Position numbers and translations under genes: made by a program. A stretch of DNA of 64,000 nt from Tenacibaculum sp. 190524A05c (lineage in GTDB: Bacteria; Bacteroidota; Bacteroidia; Flavobacteriales; Flavobacteriaceae), in the NCBI RefSeq assembly GCF_964036595.1, contig NZ_OZ038523.1, forward strand, positions 4,036,501 through 4,100,500. The letters are read 5' to 3'. The notes under the pieces are model-generated. The model worked only from the letters and a program-made list of their open reading frames with translations. It did no database searches and was not told where the DNA came from. This document shows positions 59,314 through 64,000 of this stretch, piece after piece; position 1 is the stretch's first letter, and every line of letters begins with the position of its first letter.

Positions 59314-60471
59314 CTATTTTTCTGAATTATTATTTTTGAAAGCTAAAGGAGTCATTCCAGTGTGTTTTTTAAAAACGTCATAAAATGCAGATTTCGAGTT
59401 AAAACCAGACTCTAAGCCAATAGAGGCTATGGTGTAACCTTCATATTTATGATCGAGCAAAAATTTTTTTGCTTGCTTTACTCGCATTTCATTGATATAA
59501 TCAACAAAGCTCTTTTTCGCATTTTTATTAATGGTAGCTGAAAGTGTACTGGATCCTATATTTAAATCACCTGAAAGGTTTTGTAAGGTATATTTTGGTT
59601 GCAAATATATTTTCTCGGATTTAATGAATTTGTCAATTTCTAAAAATTGAGTTTCATATTTGTTATCCTCTGTCACCGATTTAACTTCCTGGTCTGATTC
59701 GCTAATTAATTCTTCAGAAGCAGTATCAATATCTGCTCTAATGTTTTTTCGCTCTTTAAGAATTCTTAAATAACGTAATCCTTGATATCCTAAAATAAAA
59801 ATGATTACTGTTGTAGATATTCTTAAAGGATAGTACGAGTAAATAAAACCGGTAAAGTTTAAACTGAATTTTATAACCAGAGCAAATATCCAAAGGACAT
59901 AAACTAATAAGGTTAATCTAAAGAAATTATAGATCCACTTTAAATTGTCATATGTTAATATTCTGGTGAATAGTTTCTTCTTTCCTTTTAGAATATAATA
60001 GGAGTATACAAAAACTGAAATGGAACCTACAAAACTGATTAATTCTTCTATGGATGTATATCTTTCATATACGTAATTCAACTCATCTTTTGTTCCTCCA
60101 CCAAGCGAATAGCTTAAAACAAAAGAAATTTGAGCAACACACAATACAATGAAAACTGTAATAAAGTATTTTAATAATTTTCTAGATTTCTCATAAATAT
60201 CTAAGTAATTGATAAGAAATGCATAGAAAAAAGGTGCGCTTAAAAAATGCCATGGAATTTGAATGTAGTCCAACATAAATTTATGTTGAAATAGATTTCT
60301 TTCTAAAGCCCAAGATTGAAGGTTGTTTAACGAAATGGTTAAGATCATTAGGTTTAGAAAAAGCAAACTCTTATTCTTACCATATTTTGAAAAAAACATG
60401 ATAAAACAAAGTGCAAATCCATGTATTGCACTTATAAGCAAGAACATATTAAAAAAGTCCGCAGTGCTCAA
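59314..60471 (-). CDS. Membrane-bound AraC-family regulator
   Basis: A 385-residue protein. About seven or eight hydrophobic segments lie in residues 8-235 (for example FLLISAIHGFALCFIMFF, LLKYFITVFIVLCVAQISFVL), with a linker at 240-275. A C-terminal AraC DNA-binding domain spans 280-380, with two helix-turn-helix units: YTLQNLSGDLNIGSSTLSATI and YTIASIGLESGFNSKSAFYD, then FKKHTGMTPLAF. The start is TTG 60471; the first ATG is 60447. The regulator would bind DNA while in the inner membrane. The two palindromic small-RNA promoters lie just beyond its 3' end. Confidence 0.87.
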   Translation of the reverse strand: MSTADFFNMFLLISAIHGFALCFIMFFSKYGKNKSLLFLNLMILTISLNNLQSWALERNLFQHKFMLDYIQIPWHFLSAPFFYAFLINYLDIYEKSRKLLKYFITVFIVLCVAQISFVLSYSLGGGTKDELNYVYERYTSIEELISFVGSISVFVYSYYILKGKKKLFTRILTYDNLKWIYNFFRLTLLVYVLWIFALVIKFSLNFTGFIYSYYPLRISTTVIIFILGYQGLRYLRILKERKNIRADIDTASEELISESDQEVKSVTEDNKYETQFLEIDKFIKSEKIYLQPKYTLQNLSGDLNIGSSTLSATINKNAKKSFVDYINEMRVKQAKKFLLDHKYEGYTIASIGLESGFNSKSAFYDVFKKHTGMTPLAFKNNNSEK

Positions 60472-60625
60472 GGTGATTAGTAATTTAGTTGTTTAATGGT
60501 ACTTAAAGTTAGTAAAATAAAAACGAAATGGAGGTAAGAAATCTGTAATTTTACTTCACTAAAACTAAGAATCTAGCACTTAAATGTAGTCAAAATTCCA
60601 TTAATCGACAACAGAAATGTTAATT

Positions 60626-61330
60626 TTAGTGTAAGAAATTAATGCTATGTACAGCTACTAGTCCTGCTGTTTCTGTTCGTAATCGACTTTCACCCAATGA
60701 GATTGGAATATATTTTGAATTCAAAGCATCTTGTGTTTCTCGTAATGAGAAATCTCCTTCAGGACCAATAAGAATTGTAATTATATTGCTAGAGAAGTTT
60801 ATGTTTTTTAACGAAGTTTTTTCACCGTCATTACAATGGGCAATGCATAATTCTTCATCTCTTTCTTTTGCAATGAAATCACTGAATTTAGTTAATTCAT
60901 TAAGTTTTGGAGCCGTAAACTTTAGGGATTGTTTTACTGCAGACAGCATGATTTTTTGAAGTCTATCGTGCTTAATAACTTTACGTTCCGAATTATCACA
61001 AAGTATTGGCGTAATTTCATCTATACCAATTTCTGTAGCTTTTTCAATAAACCACTCCAGTCTGTCAATATTTTTAGTAGGAGCTATTGCAACATGTAAG
61101 TAATAACTCCATTCTTTTTCTTTGAATACGGATTTTACAATTTTAGCAACGCATTTTTTATCACTTTCTATTATGATTTCAGCATCAAACAGATAACCAT
61201 TACCGTTTGTGATATGAAGAATGTCTCCTTGTCTTTTACGAAGAACTCTTACAATGTGTCGACTTTCTTCTTTATTGAAAAGAATTTCTTTGGTCGATTC
61301 GTTAATTTCAGTATTAAAAAAAAGTTGCAT
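60626..61330 (-). CDS. rsmE: 16S rRNA (uracil(1498)-N(3))-methyltransferase
   Basis: A 234-residue SPOUT methyltransferase that methylates U1498 of 16S rRNA with S-adenosylmethionine (EC 2.1.1.193). It has a PUA-like N-terminal domain with RHIVRVLRKRQGD. The knot region is ILIGPEGDFSLRE and LGESRLRTETAGLVAV, the standard RsmE signature. It overlaps the preceding gene by one base. Confidence 0.95.
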   Translation of the reverse strand: MQLFFNTEINESTKEILFNKEESRHIVRVLRKRQGDILHITNGNGYLFDAEIIIESDKKCVAKIVKSVFKEKEWSYYLHVAIAPTKNIDRLEWFIEKATEIGIDEITPILCDNSERKVIKHDRLQKIMLSAVKQSLKFTAPKLNELTKFSDFIAKERDEELCIAHCNDGEKTSLKNINFSSNIITILIGPEGDFSLRETQDALNSKYIPISLGESRLRTETAGLVAVHSINFLH

Positions 61331-62448
61331 TATAAATCTAAACGATAAGTTCTTCTTCTTTTATGTGTTCGTGGGTTAAACTGCGACCATAATTTATGAA
61401 TAGCAGTATTGTCTTCAAGTTCAGGAGTTCGAATACAATTCTCTATATTTCTTTCTCCAAAAGTTTTATGAAACTCACTGAATAAAATTGCTGTTACTCC
61501 TTTATTTTGATACTCCGGATCAACTCCAATTAAATAGAAAGTGACATCTTTTGAGTTCTTTCGTGCATTAAGTAGATGAAAAATTCCAAAAGGAAAAAGT
61601 TTACCCTTTGCTTTTTGTAGCGCTTTCGAAAAAGAAGGCATTACAATTGCAAAAGCAACTAATTTATCATCGCTATCAACCACAAACTTAATGTACTCAG
61701 GATTTATAAAACTAATATATTTCTTTTTAAAATATTGAATTTGAGCATCTGAAATAGGAACGTAGGTTGATAATTTAGAATAAGATCTGCTAAAAAGTTC
61801 GAACATTTCATCAACATAAGGCATAATGTCTTTAGTTTTAGTGAAATTAAGTTCTCGTACGCCATATCGCTTTTTTAATATCTTACTGGCTTTAACATGC
61901 CTTTCAATCTTAATGTCTTCGTATTTAAATCTATTTTCTAAATATTCTTTTTCCTTACGATATCCAAGTTGCTCTAAATGGTCTTTATAATAAGGATGAT
62001 TGTACCAAGTAATCATTGTACCAAGTTCATCAAATCCTTCTATTAAAACACCTGTTTTATCTAAGTTGTTAAATCCAACAGGTCCTTCAACATATTCTAA
62101 ATTATTTTCCTTAGCTATCTCTTGAACTTTATCTAAAAGGACTTTGGTAACTTCAATGTCATCAATTACATCGAACCAACCAAATCTCATTTTTTTTATG
62201 CCTTGTTGCTCAATTTCATATCTATTAATAATAGCAATTACTCGTCCTACGATTTTACCATCTCGTAGTGCAACAAAAAAGCGTGCGTCTGCATTTTCAA
62301 AAACCGGGTTTATCGTTTTGTCAAAATTATTTACTTCATCCTTAACAATAGGAGGTACCCAGTATTTATGATTTTTATATAATGAAAAAGGAAATAAAAC
62401 AAACTGTTTTATTTCCTTTTTTGAATGTATTTCCTTTAGTTGAATCAT
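61330..62448 (-). CDS. GNAT-fold protein of unknown substrate
   Basis: A 372-residue protein with a GNAT-like fold, seen in DARFFVALRDGKIVGRVIAIINR near residues 50-75 and VTFYLIGVDPEYQNKGVTAI near residues 295-315 (acetyl-CoA-loop-like QNKG). Two GNAT-like halves are likely. Homologues are widespread in flavobacteria next to rsmE, and their substrate is unknown to me. It heads the two-gene operon with rsmE. Confidence 0.8.
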   Translation of the reverse strand: MIQLKEIHSKKEIKQFVLFPFSLYKNHKYWVPPIVKDEVNNFDKTINPVFENADARFFVALRDGKIVGRVIAIINRYEIEQQGIKKMRFGWFDVIDDIEVTKVLLDKVQEIAKENNLEYVEGPVGFNNLDKTGVLIEGFDELGTMITWYNHPYYKDHLEQLGYRKEKEYLENRFKYEDIKIERHVKASKILKKRYGVRELNFTKTKDIMPYVDEMFELFSRSYSKLSTYVPISDAQIQYFKKKYISFINPEYIKFVVDSDDKLVAFAIVMPSFSKALQKAKGKLFPFGIFHLLNARKNSKDVTFYLIGVDPEYQNKGVTAILFSEFHKTFGERNIENCIRTPELEDNTAIHKLWSQFNPRTHKRRRTYRLDL

Positions 62449-62452
62449 ACAA

Positions 62453-62460
62453 CAAAAGTA
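62453..62460 (-). promoter_or_regulatory. -7 box of the GNAT-like / rsmE operon
   Basis: On the minus strand this reads TACTTTTG, an exact TAnnTTTG match that ends 4 bp before the ATG. The mRNA may be leaderless or nearly so. Confidence 0.5.
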
Positions 62461-62471
62461 TAATTATTTAA

Positions 62472-63809
62472 CTATTCATCATCTTTTTTCTTTTTTTCTT
62501 TCTTCTCATCTTCTTTCTCTTTTTCCTTTTTCTCTTTTTCTTCTTCTTTTTTAAGTTCTTCTTCGAGCTTCTTAATTTCTTTTTCTAATTTCTCTTGCTC
62601 TTTCTTTTTTCTCTTTTCTTCTTTTAACTTTTCTTTTTCCTGTTTTTTCTTAGCCTTTTCTTCCGCTCTTTTCTTCTTTTTCGCAGCTTTTTCTTTCTCT
62701 TTAGTTGTTTTCTTCTTGGCTTTTTTATCTTTTTTAGTAATATCGTCAAGAACAGATTTTTGCCTAGTTCTCTTTCTACCTTCTTCTTTTTTCTCTAATT
62801 CCTCTTCGGTTTTTTCTTCTTCTAACTGAGGAGCATTCTTGTCTTTTTTCTTGAATAAATTCTTGATTTTATCGATTAACCTACCAAAGAATCCTTTATT
62901 ATAAGTTTGAACATCGTCGCCTTCAATTTTATTCCCAAATTCGTCTAACTCAGTATACTTGTCAATATGTTTATTGATTCTATAAGAAACTCCCACGCTT
63001 GTGTAAATTCCCGTACTGTTTTCTTGGAATGTAGCTCTTAATGATGAGTTTATTTGTAAATTTTTGTTGAATAAGTATGCAGCACCAACTCCTAAGTTAC
63101 TTTGGTTTTCTTGTTTGTTAAATAAAGCTTGATGTTCTGCAAAACCCGACCATTTATCAGTAAAATTATAGGTTCCTGTAACAACGTATGAAAGTTCAGG
63201 TAAGTAACCGCCAATGTAATTATAGTGAATGTTAGTAACAACATTTAACTTATGTGAAAATTCATTTTGCAGTAAAACTCCAATTTTAGGTGTAATTCCA
63301 CCTCTTTCATGAAAATCACTTAAAAACGAACCGAAATTTAATCCACCGTAAACGGCTACGTGAGGAATCCATCTAGACCAATCAAAAGAGTGTCTTTTTT
63401 TCCAGCTTCTAATTTCTTTAGAGCGATCTTGATATTTTGGTTTGTATATTAAATATTTTGCTCCTAAAGTAAATTGTCCTAATCCAAATTCTGATCTTGA
63501 AGATTCAAATACATTAACAAAAGCAAATTCATTTTGTTGCAAAGAAGTTGTTAGGTTAACTTCTAAATATTCATCTAAAAGTCCCATTCTATAATGTAAT
63601 TCCAATCCAGTAGCTCTAGGATTACTGAACGTTGGGATAGCAGAAGTTCCTCTATGAAAAATACTGCTTTCAAATTGATATACACCTGTTCCTACGCTGT
63701 AAGGACTTTCAGAGAAACCAGGTTTATTGGAATTAATTACATCCGTGTATTGTGCTTGTAAAGTTGAAACCAACAACAACAATACTACACTAAAAATTTT
63801 TTTGATCAT
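62472..63809 (-). CDS. Outer-membrane beta-barrel protein with a long Lys/Glu tail
   Basis: 445 residues from ATG 63809 (MIKKIFSVVLLLLVSTLQAQ signal peptide); an ATG at 63824 would add five residues. Residues about 20-285 form a transporter-type beta-barrel (VINSNKPGFSESPYSVG at the start, alternating strands, GVSYRINKHIDKY as last strand), like the phenol-degradation MetA-type porin family. From about residue 305 the protein changes to a charged, coiled-coil-prone tail of more than 100 residues, mostly Lys and Glu. The barrel likely sits in the outer membrane; the tail's place and role are unknown. Confidence 0.8.
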   Translation of the reverse strand: MIKKIFSVVLLLLVSTLQAQYTDVINSNKPGFSESPYSVGTGVYQFESSIFHRGTSAIPTFSNPRATGLELHYRMGLLDEYLEVNLTTSLQQNEFAFVNVFESSRSEFGLGQFTLGAKYLIYKPKYQDRSKEIRSWKKRHSFDWSRWIPHVAVYGGLNFGSFLSDFHERGGITPKIGVLLQNEFSHKLNVVTNIHYNYIGGYLPELSYVVTGTYNFTDKWSGFAEHQALFNKQENQSNLGVGAAYLFNKNLQINSSLRATFQENSTGIYTSVGVSYRINKHIDKYTELDEFGNKIEGDDVQTYNKGFFGRLIDKIKNLFKKKDKNAPQLEEEKTEEELEKKEEGRKRTRQKSVLDDITKKDKKAKKKTTKEKEKAAKKKKRAEEKAKKKQEKEKLKEEKRKKKEQEKLEKEIKKLEEELKKEEEKEKKEKEKEDEKKEKKKKDDE

Positions 63810-63836
63810 ATTCAACGCAAACATTTACACGTATTA

Positions 63837-63844
63837 CAAACATA
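63837..63844 (-). promoter_or_regulatory. -7 box of the beta-barrel protein gene
   Basis: On the minus strand this reads TATGTTTG, an exact TAnnTTTG match. The predicted start is near 63831, leaving a leader of about 22 nt to ATG 63809. Confidence 0.5.
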
Positions 63845-63907
63845 CAGTAAAATTATCAATCTAATAAGTTTACAGGATTATTAACGTAAGGTTTTAGATC
63901 AAATTGT

Positions 63908-63915
63908 TATTTTTG
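63908..63915 (+). promoter_or_regulatory. -7 box of the DUF4834 gene
   Basis: TATTTTTG, an exact TAnnTTTG match 23 bp before ATG 63939. The intergenic region is shared with the divergent beta-barrel gene. Confidence 0.45.
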
Positions 63916-63938
63916 ATAGCTTTTTTAGTATTAACAGA

Positions 63939-64000
63939 ATGATAGAGATTCATCAAGCCGGACCAATGAACTTTTTAAGAACAATACTTATTATCCTTTT
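63939..64000 (+). CDS. DUF4834-like small membrane protein (3' end outside window)
   Basis: ATG 63939 opens a frame that runs to the end of the window. The visible residues (MIEIHQAGPMNFLRTILIIL) match the usual start of DUF4834 proteins, whose hydrophobic helix begins LLRTILIILLVYY. An inner ATG (63966) could also be used. Only about 20 codons are visible. Confidence 0.5.
   Translation, partial: MIEIHQAGPMNFLRTILIIL

Overview
The window is AT-rich chromosomal DNA from a member of the Bacteroidetes, most likely a marine Flavobacteriaceae. The signs are type IX secretion (T9SS) C-terminal sorting domains, TAnnTTTG-type -7 promoter boxes, a phosphoserine phosphatase/SerA fusion, DUF4834, DUF6428, DUF4159 and YceI proteins, and flavobacterial housekeeping gene order. 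I see no rRNA, tRNA, CRISPR array, insertion sequence or phage integration site. Only the first and last genes are cut by the window edges.

Layout. 1-2.4 kb: the tail of a fibre-like protein and a SerB-SerA fusion. 2.4-3.9 kb: a lipoprotein with one haem-c motif. 4.0-11.7 kb and 12.7-15.8 kb: two operons for kynurenine breakdown. Together they encode Kmo, kynureninase, 3-hydroxyanthranilate dioxygenase, ACMS decarboxylase, aminomuconate-semialdehyde dehydrogenase and a RidA-type aminomuconate deaminase, plus six extra genes. 16-26.9 kb: housekeeping genes (peptide transporter, YceI, ACBP, cdsA, LUD protein, ftsH, rsfS, birA, pyrE, a Nudix hydrolase, dnaK).

26.9-45.9 kb is the most unusual region. 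Two paralogous cassettes each carry a periplasmic-propeller LytS-type kinase, a LytTR response regulator and a roughly 1,390-residue secreted T9SS protein; the first cassette has two additional membrane kinases. Four promoters in this region carry the same pair of direct repeats, 20-21 bp apart and a constant 59-60 bp upstream of a -7-like box. I read these as LytTR operators that link kinases, regulators and surface proteins in one circuit. The two secreted proteins share promoter, signal peptide, beta-helix, InlB-like repeats and sorting domain but have different N-terminal heads. A 28-codon hydrophobic small ORF follows each one, identical in both copies.

46-58.9 kb: mixed metabolic genes (YjbQ, NDH-2, an ArsR/arsenate-reductase-like cluster with no pump, PPK2, an exonuclease, a GH3-serine hydrolase fusion). 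58.9-59.3 kb: a 450-bp gene-free stretch with two tandem units, each a 31-bp palindrome, a TATATTTG box and a hairpin-T terminator. These look like two coregulated small RNAs beside a membrane-bound AraC-type regulator. 60.6-64 kb: rsmE, a GNAT-like protein, a beta-barrel protein with a very long Lys/Glu tail, and the start of a DUF4834 gene.
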